Shown here: positions 17,449 to 26,208 of the stretch, piece by piece
Layout of the letters: the number at the start of each line of letters is the position of its first letter
Position numbering within the stretch: position 1 is the stretch's first letter
Source: Pseudomonas sp. GM79
GTDB lineage: Bacteria > Pseudomonadota > Gammaproteobacteria > Pseudomonadales > Pseudomonadaceae
Direction of reading: 5' to 3'
Length of the DNA stretch: 64,000 nt
NCBI RefSeq assembly: GCF_000282495.1
Contig: NZ_AKJE01000032.1
Location: forward strand, 1 to 64,000
Notes under the pieces: generated by a model
The model's input: the letters and a program-made list of their open reading frames with translations, nothing else
Database searches by the model: none
Told to the model about the DNA's origin: nothing
Position numbers and translations under genes: made by a program

Positions 17449-17458
17449 ACTTCCTTGT
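17449..17458 (-). promoter_or_regulatory. Putative RsmA/RsmE binding site over the aprA Shine-Dalgarno
   Basis: On the minus strand the ribosome binding region of aprA reads ACAAGGAAGT. This matches every position of the RsmA/RsmE consensus (A/U)CANGGANG(U/A). The GGA is the Shine-Dalgarno itself, nine bases before the ATG. Repressor binding would block ribosomes until Gac-controlled small RNAs titrate it. Exoprotease control by Gac/Rsm is established in fluorescent pseudomonads. Confidence 0.7.
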
Positions 17459-17530
17459 TTAGCAATGGAACAGTTTTTGTCCGATACGACAATCTCTGGC
17501 GAGATCGTCCTATCACTCGCCCAATGAAGG

Positions 17531-17560
17531 CGTATAAAAACTGACACAATTCGAAATCAA
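17531..17560 (-). promoter_or_regulatory. Candidate aprA promoter
   Basis: On the minus strand a TTGATT (-35, at 17555-17560) and a TATACG (-10, at 17531-17536) are separated by 18 bases. Transcription would start about 80 bases before the aprA ATG. The match is modest and rests on sequence only. Confidence 0.35.
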
Positions 17561-17969
17561 ACGTCTACATTTTTTTTGACGTCAAATTGAGTGGTTCCGG
17601 CGAACTCCAGCAAACAGTGCGTGCGCTGTCGAAATATAGTTTGTAGTTGAAGGTTTTAGCCGGATTGTCCGACAATTTGCTATTTAAATATTAAATATGG
17701 GTAAGTTGTTTTTCTGTAGATGAGTTCGCATTTTTTTCGGACTTATTAATATAAGTGCCAGTGTATTGCTATCAACTAAATTAAACGTCCAGTTAGTTGC
17801 AGCGGTGGCCGGAGACAGGCTCCGACGACCCGTTAATTCCAACACCGCTCCCGGACCATGCTTGTCATTGCAGCCTGCTAGAATGATTACGCCTTGGCTG
17901 CTGATCAGCGTTGCCAGGCCACCGCATCCGAGCGGTCAAAGCCCCTGTCTCCTGATCTGGAGGTATCCC

Positions 17970-18211
17970 ATGAGCGACAGCACCGAACTCACTACTTTCA
18001 CCGGTTGGGCTGCAACGTCGGCAGGCGCTCCGCTGCAGCGCTATAGCTACGATCCCGGTCCATTGGGGGGCGAAGAGGTGGAAGTCGCAGTGGAGTATTG
18101 CGGCGTCTGCCGCAGGTCGAGCACTTTCCCATGAGCCGGGTCAACGAAGCCATCGATCACCTACGCAGTGGCAAGGCGCGCTACCGCGTGGTGCTGGACG
18201 TCAGCAAATGA
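17970..18211 (+). pseudogene. Remnant of a zinc-dependent alcohol/aldehyde dehydrogenase (AdhP/YahK-like)
   Basis: An ATG with a good GGAGG site opens a reading frame whose first 50 residues resemble the N-terminus of YahK-type dehydrogenases, including the zinc-ligand motif EYCGVC. Directly after this motif, near 18108-18116, the sequence jumps to the last 32 residues of the same family in a different frame ([20 protein letters not shown], then ARYRVVLD), ending at TGA 18211. About 270 residues, including the whole Rossmann domain, are missing. The literal reading frame stops at 18134. This is an internal deletion with a frameshift, and no function is expected. Confidence 0.8.
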
Positions 18212-18310
18212 CAGACTGGCGCGTCGGGTAACACCGCACGCGCCTTCTGCCGCCGCTACTCGAGGTCTCCCACCGTGAAAGCATGCGCCTTAGGCTGGAG
18301 GCTTGAGGCA

Positions 18311-19195
18311 TCAGATGCGCAAGTGCGCACTCATGTAGTCAATGAACACGCGTAGCTTGGGCGAGGCATAGCGGCTGGCTGGCCACAGCATCCAGAAGAC
18401 AACCTGGCGGTCCACGTAATCGTCCAGCACTGTGACCAGTTGGCCGCGTTCCAGCGCTTCGCGCACCAGGAAGGTAGGCAGAAAGGCAATCCCCCTGCCC
18501 TGGATTGCGGCATAGGCAAGAGGCTCGATCGTGTTCGACGTCATCGTGGCGGGCAGCACCAATTCAGCCTCGGATGTTCCGAGCCGCAGTGGCCAACGCT
18601 CCAGCTTTCCCGTTGCGGGGAATTTGTGTTGCAGGCATGAATGGCTCTCCAGTTCACGCGCAGAAGTGGGTACACCATGCCGCTTGAGATAGCTTGGCGA
18701 CGCCACCAGCACATGTGCGCAGGAGCCCAAGCGGCGCGCGGCCAAGCGCGAATCGGTTTGCTCGCCAGTCCGAATCACCGCGTCGAACCCTTCCTCGATC
18801 ACATCGACCATACGGTCGCAAAAATCGATATCCAGTTCGACTTCCGGATACCGCTCCATGAACCCGTCAAAGGCCGGCATCATCAGGTCGCCCAGTAGAG
18901 GTGTACCCACGCGAAGCCGCCCACGTGGACTGCCAGCCAGGCCTGACAACTCGGACTCGGCAGCGGTGACCTCGCTGAGGATGCGGCGGCATCGCTCAAG
19001 GAACAGAGTCCCCTCGGCCGTCAACGTGATACTGCGTGTACTGCGATGAAACAGCCGTACGTGCAAGCGCTCCTCCATCCGAGCGATGGCTTTGCCCACG
19101 GTTGAAGATGACACCCCCAACTGCCGGGCGGACTCGGTAAAGCTGCGCGTTTCGGCAACTTGCACGAACATTGAGATGCCACTCAGACTTTCCAT
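18311..19195 (-). CDS. LysR-family transcriptional regulator, 294 aa
   Basis: The N-terminal winged helix-turn-helix (about residues 5-64, FTESARQLGVSSSTVGKAIA) is followed by a LysR substrate-binding domain (RLRVGTPLLGDLMMPAFDGF onward). The ATG at 19195 follows an AGGA site six bases upstream; the 43-residue extension to 19324 is not supported. It is divergent from the Old Yellow Enzyme gene at 19342 with 146 bases between, the usual layout for a LysR protein and its target. A role in sensing the electrophile or quinone handled by that enzyme is inference. It could formerly have controlled the decayed dehydrogenase on its other side as well. Confidence 0.88.
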   Translation of the reverse strand: MESLSGISMFVQVAETRSFTESARQLGVSSSTVGKAIARMEERLHVRLFHRSTRSITLTAEGTLFLERCRRILSEVTAAESELSGLAGSPRGRLRVGTPLLGDLMMPAFDGFMERYPEVELDIDFCDRMVDVIEEGFDAVIRTGEQTDSRLAARRLGSCAHVLVASPSYLKRHGVPTSARELESHSCLQHKFPATGKLERWPLRLGTSEAELVLPATMTSNTIEPLAYAAIQGRGIAFLPTFLVREALERGQLVTVLDDYVDRQVVFWMLWPASRYASPKLRVFIDYMSAHLRI

Positions 19196-19341
19196 CACTT
19201 TCCTGCTTTCCCCGGTAGAACCCCACCAACAAGGCCGGATTACGGAAAAACCATCCGAAATGTTCGGCATCGCGGGACATTTTTCTTCACGCATTTTACG
19301 CCTACATTGCGCCCATCCCGCCACTGATAGGTATCGATGTC

Positions 19342-20442
19342 ATGTCCAAACTGCATACGAGCGTCCAAATAGGTCCATACCAGATTGCCCATCGCGTCGT
19401 ACTGGCGCCACTTACCCGCATGCGTGCCGAACCAGGCGCTATTCCTGGCCAACTGATGGCCGAGTACTACGCCCAACGCACCACTGCCGGTGGCCTGCTG
19501 ATCGGCGAAGCCACTATCGCCGCACCCAATGGCAATGGATACCTCGGTGCTCCCGGTCTGTATGACGACAGCCAGATCGCCGGCTGGAAGCTCGTGACCG
19601 ACGCCGTTCATGCCAAGGGCGGCAAAATCTTCCTGCAGCTCTACCATGCGGGGCGCCAGTCCAACAGCCTGCTACAGCCGGACGGCGCCCAGCCGGTGGC
19701 CCCTTCCGTCGTGGACCACGGCGGCCTGGCCTTCACCGAGTCCGGCTGGACCCCCGGCTCCCCGGCGCGCGAACTGACCATCGCTGAAATCCACGGGCTG
19801 GTAGACAGCTTCCGCGCCGCGGCCGCACGCGGCATCGCAGCCGGATTTGACGGCGTGGAGTTGCACTCGGCCAACGGCTACCTGTTCGATCAATTCCTCC
19901 AGGACGGTAGCAACAAACGTACGGATATCTACGGTGGCTCGTTCGAGAACCGCAGCCGGTTCCTGCTGGACGCAGTAGAAGCGGTGATCTCCGTCTGGGG
20001 CAGCAATCGGGTGGCGGTGCGTCTGGGGCCGAGCGGCAATTTCGGCGATATGTCCGACAGCGACCCCATTGGTCTGTTCACCCATGTCGCGCGCGAGCTG
20101 GACAAGCTGGACCTCGCCTATCTGCATCTGATCGAGCCGCGCATTTTAGGTGTCGCCGAGGACGAACGTCGGGACCAGAATCCGGTGGCGTCCCAACTCA
20201 TACGCCAGCACTACAAGGGAACCCTTATCGCGGCGGGCGGCTTCTCTGGTGAATCAGCCAAGGCGATCCTTGAGGCCGGCGATGCAGACCTGGTCGCTTT
20301 TGGCCGCCACTTCATCGCCAACCCGGACTTGCCGGAGCGCCTGCGCAACGGCTGGCCGCTGAACCCATACGACCGCGAGTCGTTCTTCGGTGGCACCGAG
20401 GTGGGGTACACGGACTATCCTTTCCATACCGAAGCTGCCTGA
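19342..20442 (+). CDS. Old Yellow Enzyme family alkene reductase (NemA/XenB-like), 366 aa
   Basis: An FMN-dependent, NAD(P)H-driven reductase of activated alkenes, and in this family often of nitro compounds or N-ethylmaleimide. The TIM-barrel landmarks are present: APLTRMRAEPGAIP near the N-terminus, QLYHAGRQS, the substrate-binding HSANGYL pair (His and Asn), RTDIYGGSFENRSRF, and the C-terminal phosphate site AAGGFSGESA with LVAFGRHFIANPDLPERL. The length agrees with NemA (365). It stands alone on the plus strand, divergent from a LysR gene and convergent with the binding protein gene at 20576. Confidence 0.92.
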   Translation: MSKLHTSVQIGPYQIAHRVVLAPLTRMRAEPGAIPGQLMAEYYAQRTTAGGLLIGEATIAAPNGNGYLGAPGLYDDSQIAGWKLVTDAVHAKGGKIFLQLYHAGRQSNSLLQPDGAQPVAPSVVDHGGLAFTESGWTPGSPARELTIAEIHGLVDSFRAAAARGIAAGFDGVELHSANGYLFDQFLQDGSNKRTDIYGGSFENRSRFLLDAVEAVISVWGSNRVAVRLGPSGNFGDMSDSDPIGLFTHVARELDKLDLAYLHLIEPRILGVAEDERRDQNPVASQLIRQHYKGTLIAAGGFSGESAKAILEAGDADLVAFGRHFIANPDLPERLRNGWPLNPYDRESFFGGTEVGYTDYPFHTEAA

Positions 20443-20456
20443 AAATCTGCGCTGCT

Positions 20457-20489
20457 GGCAACTGGGAGCCAGAGGTGCCCCCAGTTGCC
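20457..20489. terminator. Strong hairpin between convergent genes
   Basis: A perfect 10-base stem (GGCAACTGGG and its complement CCCAGTTGCC) with a 13-base loop, 14 bases after the stop of the alkene reductase gene. No T-run follows on either strand, so it may act as a transcript-end stabiliser rather than a classical rho-independent terminator. Confidence 0.45.
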
Positions 20490-20575
20490 CCTGGACACCT
20501 GTTTCGTTTGCAAAGAGGTGCCAAGCCTCATTGCAGTCAACCCAACCGGCGCCATTGGCTACAAGATTTGACCGC

Positions 20576-21697
<1,122 letters not shown>

Positions 21698-21705
21698 TCA
21701 GAAGA

Positions 21706-22047
21706 TCAAAAAATCAAAACGTAGGTCTTGCGCACGGTTTCCTGGATGTCCCAGATGCCGAGGCTGTTGGCTGGCAACATCAGTGCATCGCCGGCTTCTA
21801 TGTAGAGGGTTTCACCGTCGTCCGGAGTGAAGGTGCAGCGGCCCTGAATGAAGTGACAAAATTCCTGGGCAACGATCTGCCGGCGCCAGCGGCCGGGCGT
21901 GCATTCCCAGACGCCGGTTTCGACACCATCGTCGCGTTCGACGCTGGTGGTCGAGGCCACCGCCACGGGCGTGCCCAATGGCACGGCGACCGGAGTCGAC
22001 TCTTCCAGCGTCAGGGTTGCGGTGTTCTTGAAGTGAGTGATTGGCAT
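21706..22047 (-). CDS. Cupin-fold protein (EutQ/DUF861-like), 113 aa
   Basis: A single-domain cupin. The visible motifs are ETGVWECTPGRWRR, EFCHFIQGRCTFTPDDGE and AGDALMLPANSLGIWDIQE, matching the second half of a DUF861-type barrel. The metal-binding histidines are only partly present. Such proteins often accompany PuuB-type amine oxidases in Pseudomonas, but their biochemical role is not settled. The ATG at 22047 was chosen because a cupin of about 113 residues is usual; the upstream in-frame stretch antisense to the oxidase end is spurious. It is 31 bases after the oxidase gene, so the two are probably co-transcribed. Confidence 0.8.
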   Translation of the reverse strand: MPITHFKNTATLTLEESTPVAVPLGTPVAVASTTSVERDDGVETGVWECTPGRWRRQIVAQEFCHFIQGRCTFTPDDGETLYIEAGDALMLPANSLGIWDIQETVRKTYVLIF

Positions 22048-22078
22048 GGGAGTACCTGTCGATTGAGAAAAATGCCGT

Positions 22079-23485
22079 TCAGTGCATGAAACCTTCCATG
22101 AACCCCGCGACCCGACTGGCCAGTTTGCGTCGCCAGGGCGCGGTGGTCGGCTTGGCCAGGGTCTGGTCTTCGTGGACGAAGCTGCGGATGATCGCGTTGT
22201 AGCCCAACCAGCGGCAGGGCTCCGGTTCCCAGGCTTTGAGCGCGTCGAGACCACCCTGAGGAATGACCCAAGGCTGGCGGACCAACTCGGTGTCGCGCTG
22301 AAGAATCAGGTCGGCCAGCGTCCGCCCGCCGAGGTTGCTGGCACCGACGCCCTCCCCGCCATAACCACCGGACAAGGCGATGCCGCTGGCCTGATCACAG
22401 AGCATGTGCGGCTTGAAGCGCCGGGACATACCCAGGTTGCCGCCCCAGGCATGGGTAATTCGGACGCTCTTGAGCTGCGGAAAAAGTTCGCTGAACAGGT
22501 AGCGCCGCAACTCTATTTCGCTGGTGGTCAGGTCGAAGTCATGGCGCAACTTGCCTGCAAATTGATAGCCACCTCGGGCGCCAAATACCAAGCGGTTATC
22601 CGCCGTACGCTGGCCATAGGTGACTTGGCGACTGCTTTCGCTGAAAGCCTGACCGTGGCTGAGGCCGATTTCGTCCCAGGTCGCGGCGGACAGTGGTTCG
22701 GTCGCCACCAGCAAACTCTGGACCGGCAACTGATAACGGTCCAACGGTGGCAATGTGGCCGCATACCCTTCTACCGCCGGCACGATCCAGCGGCTGCGAA
22801 CCTGAGCCTTGGCCGTACGCAAACTGCCCGACTGCCATTGCGTGACCGGGCTGTTCTCATAAATGTTGACCCCCATGCGCCCCACCGTCCGCGCCAAACC
22901 TCGGACCAACTTTGCCGGGTGAAGGGTCGCGACGTGCGGTGCATAGATACCGCCATAAGGTTTGGCAACTCTGATCTGTTGCGCCAATTGCTCGGGACTG
23001 AGCCAGCGATAGTCGCTTTCGGTCAGCCCCTGGCGGTAGAGCGTGTCCAGATAATGGCGCAGACTGGCTTCCTGCTCTGGATAACGCGCAGCACAGTAAA
23101 GCACCCCGCCTTTGCGATAATCGCAGTCGATGCCTTCTCGTTCGAGCACGATCGCTACTTCATCAGGGATACAGTGCAGCAGTTCGAAAGAGGCGCGGCG
23201 CTGTTCGGCCGGTAGATCGGCGAGTAAGCGATCTTCGCCCAGCAGGTTGCCCATCAGCCAACCGCCGTTACGGCCCGAAGCACCAAAACCGGCGGTTTGG
23301 GCTTCGACGATGGCAATGTCCAGCTCCGGTGCCAGGCGCTTGAGGTAGTACGCGGTCCAGAGCCCGGTGTAACCGGCGCCAATGATGGCCACGTCGACAT
23401 CCAGATCCTGCTCCAGCGCCGGGCGTGCCAGCAATGGCTCGTCGAGTTGATCCATCCACAAACTGATCGTGCGCCACGCTGACAT
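22079..23485 (-). CDS. FAD-dependent amine oxidase, PuuB / DAO family, 468 aa
   Basis: A flavoenzyme related to gamma-glutamylputrescine oxidase, which removes an amino group from polyamine intermediates and yields an aldehyde, ammonia and hydrogen peroxide. The FAD-binding dinucleotide motif is DVAIIGAGYTGLWTAYYL near residue 34, followed by GFGASGRNGGW. The C-terminal FAD contact GIALSGGYGGEGVGASNLGG is also typical. The ATG at 23485 has a GGAG site; a GTG five codons upstream is less likely. It is the first structural gene after the AraC regulator (51-base gap) and leads a three-gene cluster. The exact substrate is not shown by the sequence. Confidence 0.88.
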   Translation of the reverse strand: MSAWRTISLWMDQLDEPLLARPALEQDLDVDVAIIGAGYTGLWTAYYLKRLAPELDIAIVEAQTAGFGASGRNGGWLMGNLLGEDRLLADLPAEQRRASFELLHCIPDEVAIVLEREGIDCDYRKGGVLYCAARYPEQEASLRHYLDTLYRQGLTESDYRWLSPEQLAQQIRVAKPYGGIYAPHVATLHPAKLVRGLARTVGRMGVNIYENSPVTQWQSGSLRTAKAQVRSRWIVPAVEGYAATLPPLDRYQLPVQSLLVATEPLSAATWDEIGLSHGQAFSESSRQVTYGQRTADNRLVFGARGGYQFAGKLRHDFDLTTSEIELRRYLFSELFPQLKSVRITHAWGGNLGMSRRFKPHMLCDQASGIALSGGYGGEGVGASNLGGRTLADLILQRDTELVRQPWVIPQGGLDALKAWEPEPCRWLGYNAIIRSFVHEDQTLAKPTTAPWRRKLASRVAGFMEGFMH

Positions 23486-23536
23486 GCAAGACTCCGCCAC
23501 TGAAAACTTCGATGGCGTCGATCCTAGTGCGTGGGC

Positions 23537-24352
23537 TCAGGGATTGTCTTGCGCGCGTGCACGCAAAGAAATTTGTTTGGCGTAAGCCTTGGGCGACAGG
23601 CCGGTGTGTCGACGAAAACAGCTGTAAAACGCCGACAACGAATTGAACCCAGCCGCGAAGGCCAGTTCGTCGATACGCAGTGGCGGTGTGGCGGCGTCCA
23701 GTGCCGCAAGCAAATGCTGCAGCCGCGCCTGATTGACGTAACGGTAGAAGCTTTGCCCGAGCACCTGATTCAGCAGGTAGGAAATCTGATTGCGGCTGTA
23801 CCCGCACTCCTTCGCCACCCGCTGCAGGTCGAGTTCAGGATCCAGATAAGGTTGCTGGCGCTGGAAGTACTGCTGCAAATCATCGGCCATGAAACTCAGC
23901 TGCCGCGGTGACAGCCCGAGTCGACTGACCGCCGGGCGCAGGTTGCGCGCGGCCTTGTCGGTCGCTTGCTCATGCACGAGCGTGGCGTATTCATTGACCC
24001 GCCAGATCAGTCCATCACGTACGGTAATCGCCTCGCTGGTCCGAAACGACACCAGCCCCTCGCCGCCGCGAAGGGTGATGCGGTACTGAATGAACGCCGT
24101 GTTGCCGTCCAGACGAATACGGTCTGAATGCTCCAAGGCTTCATCCGGATCGCGCGGCATGCTGTCGCGCACATACTCGCGCAATTCGTCCAGCCCCATC
24201 ACGCGGTTCTGGAAAAAGTCGTTGTACTGAATATCCGGATGATAAAGCGCCATGACGCCGTCCAGATCCCGGTGTTTCCAGCGCAGGTGGTAACGCATGA
24301 CCGTCTCGCCCGTGGCCAGGGTTTGCAACGGAGCATCATCATCGGCGTGCAT
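23537..24352 (-). CDS. AraC-family regulator with an N-terminal NTF2/SnoaL-like domain, 271 aa
   Basis: Two domains are visible. Residues about 10-125 look like an NTF2/SnoaL alpha-beta cone (RYHLRWKHRDLDGVMALYHP near the start, then FRTSEAITVRDGLIWRVNEY). Residues about 165-265 are an AraC double helix-turn-helix (LQRVAKECGYSRNQISYLLN and IDELAFAAGFNSLSAFYSCF, then RRHTGLSPKAY). AraC proteins usually carry a cupin or GATase-like sensor, so this sensor fold is less common. The ATG at 24352 is preceded by GAG; the longer reading to 24514 includes a low-complexity start and is not supported. It lies just upstream of the PuuB-type oxidase cluster on the same strand and is its likely activator. 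Confidence 0.82.
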   Translation of the reverse strand: MHADDDAPLQTLATGETVMRYHLRWKHRDLDGVMALYHPDIQYNDFFQNRVMGLDELREYVRDSMPRDPDEALEHSDRIRLDGNTAFIQYRITLRGGEGLVSFRTSEAITVRDGLIWRVNEYATLVHEQATDKAARNLRPAVSRLGLSPRQLSFMADDLQQYFQRQQPYLDPELDLQRVAKECGYSRNQISYLLNQVLGQSFYRYVNQARLQHLLAALDAATPPLRIDELAFAAGFNSLSAFYSCFRRHTGLSPKAYAKQISLRARAQDNP

Positions 24353-24628
24353 AAAGGACTCAATGAGAAAAAACCGAGCTTGCCGAAGTTCTCGCCAGGC
24401 TTCAATGGCCCCGTGGAATGCCCCGGCAATATTGGCCTTTCGCCACAAAATCGGTGTCTCATGATCTGCGTCAAAAAAAATGAACCAATCGCTAAACGGA
24501 CTGAAAAAATCCACATGACTTTCACATCTGGATGCTACTTTTAAAGACAGTCACCGGTTGAGCCATTGAAGGTTCTTCCCTCCTAACATGAGCTAAGGGA
24601 AGCGCTCGATGATTAAGGTGGGCAACAC

Positions 24629-24904
24629 ATGAATAAAGGTTCCTTCAGCAAAGTCACTTTTCCAAATGCCTGCCAGCTGATGCGCTGGCATTTTCATCCC
24701 ATGGGTTTCGAAGCGACCATGGATGCGCCGGGCAGTATGGTTGCGCGGCTGTTCGACCGCGCCAGTGGCGAAACCATGATCGCCATTGCCGGCATTCCTT
24801 GCGCAACGGTCATGAATGCGGCGGATGTAGAACGAATCATTGAAGCTGTGGAAGATGAGCTGGAGGCGTTCATTCCGCCGGAGGCCCTCAGGAGTTATGC
24901 CTGA
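24629..24904 (+). CDS. DUF1652 family protein, 91 aa
   Basis: A small cytoplasmic protein of a family found mainly in Pseudomonas. The family pattern is visible: FPNACQLMRWHFHPMGFEA, a central DRASGETMIAIAGIPC, and DVERIIEAVEDELEAF near the end. The start ATG follows an AAGGTGGG site. It stands alone between the AraC gene and a REP doublet. No function is known for the family and none is proposed. Confidence 0.85.
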   Translation: MNKGSFSKVTFPNACQLMRWHFHPMGFEATMDAPGSMVARLFDRASGETMIAIAGIPCATVMNAADVERIIEAVEDELEAFIPPEALRSYA

Positions 24905-24925
24905 ACAACCAGCGTTTCACAAAAC

Positions 24926-25016
24926 ATGTGGGAGCGGGCTTGCTCGCGAATGCGGTGTGTCAGGCAATATTAATGTTTACTGACACTCCCTTTTCGCGAG
25001 CAAGCCCGCTCCCACA
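24926..25016. repeat. REP doublet (REPIN), family A
   Basis: Inverted arms atgtgggagcgggcttgctc and its complement, about 43 bases apart, between the convergent DUF1652 and cystathionine gamma-lyase genes. The right arm ends ten bases before the lyase stop codon, so the hairpin may also mark transcript ends. Confidence 0.85.
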
Positions 25017-25026
25017 TTGATTGCGT

Positions 25027-26208
25027 TTAACCGATCCGCATCAGGGCCTGAGCCAGATCGGCACGCAGGTCTTCGACATCCTCAACCCCCACTGACAAAC
25101 GCACCAACGCATCGCCGATGCCGAGTTGTGCCCGGGTTTCGACGGGGATGCTGGCATGGGTCATGATCGCCGGGTGCTCGATCAGGCTTTCCACCCCGCC
25201 CAGGCTCTCAGCCAGGGCGAAAATCCGCACACTCTCAAGGAAACGCTTGGCACCCGCCAGGTCACTGTTCAGGTCGAGGGAAATCATTCCGCCGAATCCT
25301 CGCATCTGCCGCCGCGCCAGTTCGTGCTGCGGGTGCGATGGAAGGCCCGGATAGTAAACGCGCGCCACCTGTGGCTGACGCTCCAGCCATTGCGCCAGCT
25401 CCAGCGCGTTGCTGCAGTGGCGCTCCATGCGCAGCGCCAGGGTCTTCACGCCGCGTAATGTGAGAAAAGCGTCGAACGGCCCGGCGATAGCCCCCACCGC
25501 GTTCTGCAGAAAACCCAGCCGCTCGGCCAGCTCTGCGTTTTGCCCGACTACCGCGATGCCGCCGATCACGTCGGAGTGACCGTTCAGGTACTTGGTCGTC
25601 GAGTGCAGCACGATATCGAAACCCAACTCCAACGGCCGCTGTATCCACGGGCTGGCGAAGGTATTGTCGGCCACACAGATGATGCCTCGCTGACGACAGA
25701 TACGCGCGACGGCGTCGAGATCCGTGAGGCTCAGTAAAGGATTGCTCGGCGTCTCGACCCAGACCATCCGCGTGTCATCCTCAAGTGCCGCTTCGAAGGC
25801 CGCCAGGTCAGTCAGATCGACGAAGCTGAAACGATGCCCGGCACTGCGCCGGCGCACCTTGTCGAACAGCCGGAATGTGCCGCCGTACAGGTCATTGCCG
25901 GAGACGATATGGGCGCCAGCATCGAGCAGTTCGAGGACGTTGGCGATCGCCGCCAGCCCGGAAGCGAAAGCGAAGGCCCGAGTACCGCCCTCGAGGTCCG
26001 CCACGCAACGCTCCAACGCAAAGCGCGTCGGGTTGTGCGAACGCCCGTAGTCGAAGCCCTTATGCACACCGGGGCTCTGTTGCAGATAGGTGGAGTTGGC
26101 GTAAATCGGCGGCATCAGCGCCCCGGTGGAAGGGTCCGGCGTTTGTCCGGCATGAATCACACGGGTGGCGAAGGCACGTGGTTTGGCGGTTTCATCGTGC
26201 TGACTCAT
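25027..26208 (-). CDS. Cystathionine gamma-lyase / gamma-synthase family PLP enzyme, 393 aa
   Basis: A PLP enzyme of the Cys/Met metabolism family. The PLP lysine is Lys206 in [29 protein letters not shown] and VETPSNPLL are the other landmarks. The family covers both gamma-synthase and gamma-lyase. The ATGA overlap with an upstream cystathionine beta-synthase gene favours the lyase role: cystathionine to cysteine, 2-oxobutyrate and ammonia. The pair would form the reverse transsulfuration route from homocysteine to cysteine, which pseudomonads are known to use. The coupling implies equal expression of both steps. Confidence 0.9.
   Translation of the reverse strand: MSQHDETAKPRAFATRVIHAGQTPDPSTGALMPPIYANSTYLQQSPGVHKGFDYGRSHNPTRFALERCVADLEGGTRAFAFASGLAAIANVLELLDAGAHIVSGNDLYGGTFRLFDKVRRRSAGHRFSFVDLTDLAAFEAALEDDTRMVWVETPSNPLLSLTDLDAVARICRQRGIICVADNTFASPWIQRPLELGFDIVLHSTTKYLNGHSDVIGGIAVVGQNAELAERLGFLQNAVGAIAGPFDAFLTLRGVKTLALRMERHCSNALELAQWLERQPQVARVYYPGLPSHPQHELARRQMRGFGGMISLDLNSDLAGAKRFLESVRIFALAESLGGVESLIEHPAIMTHASIPVETRAQLGIGDALVRLSVGVEDVEDLRADLAQALMRIG

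Larger units (their letters stand above)
17443..17969. other. AT-rich divergent intergenic region upstream of aprA
   Basis: A gene-free stretch, much more AT-rich than its surroundings between about 17520 and 17790. It holds the aprA leader and promoter candidate, a perfect 13-base palindrome ATTGTCCGACAAT at 17664-17676, and a related inverted repeat TTGTC-N6-GACAA at 17477-17492 inside the leader. The right part (about 17800-17960) is the former promoter side of the decayed dehydrogenase gene. Confidence 0.6.

Noticed and set aside
16048..17544. A 498-codon open frame on the plus strand
   Set aside because: Antisense to aprA; valine- and glycine-rich translation typical of a shadow.
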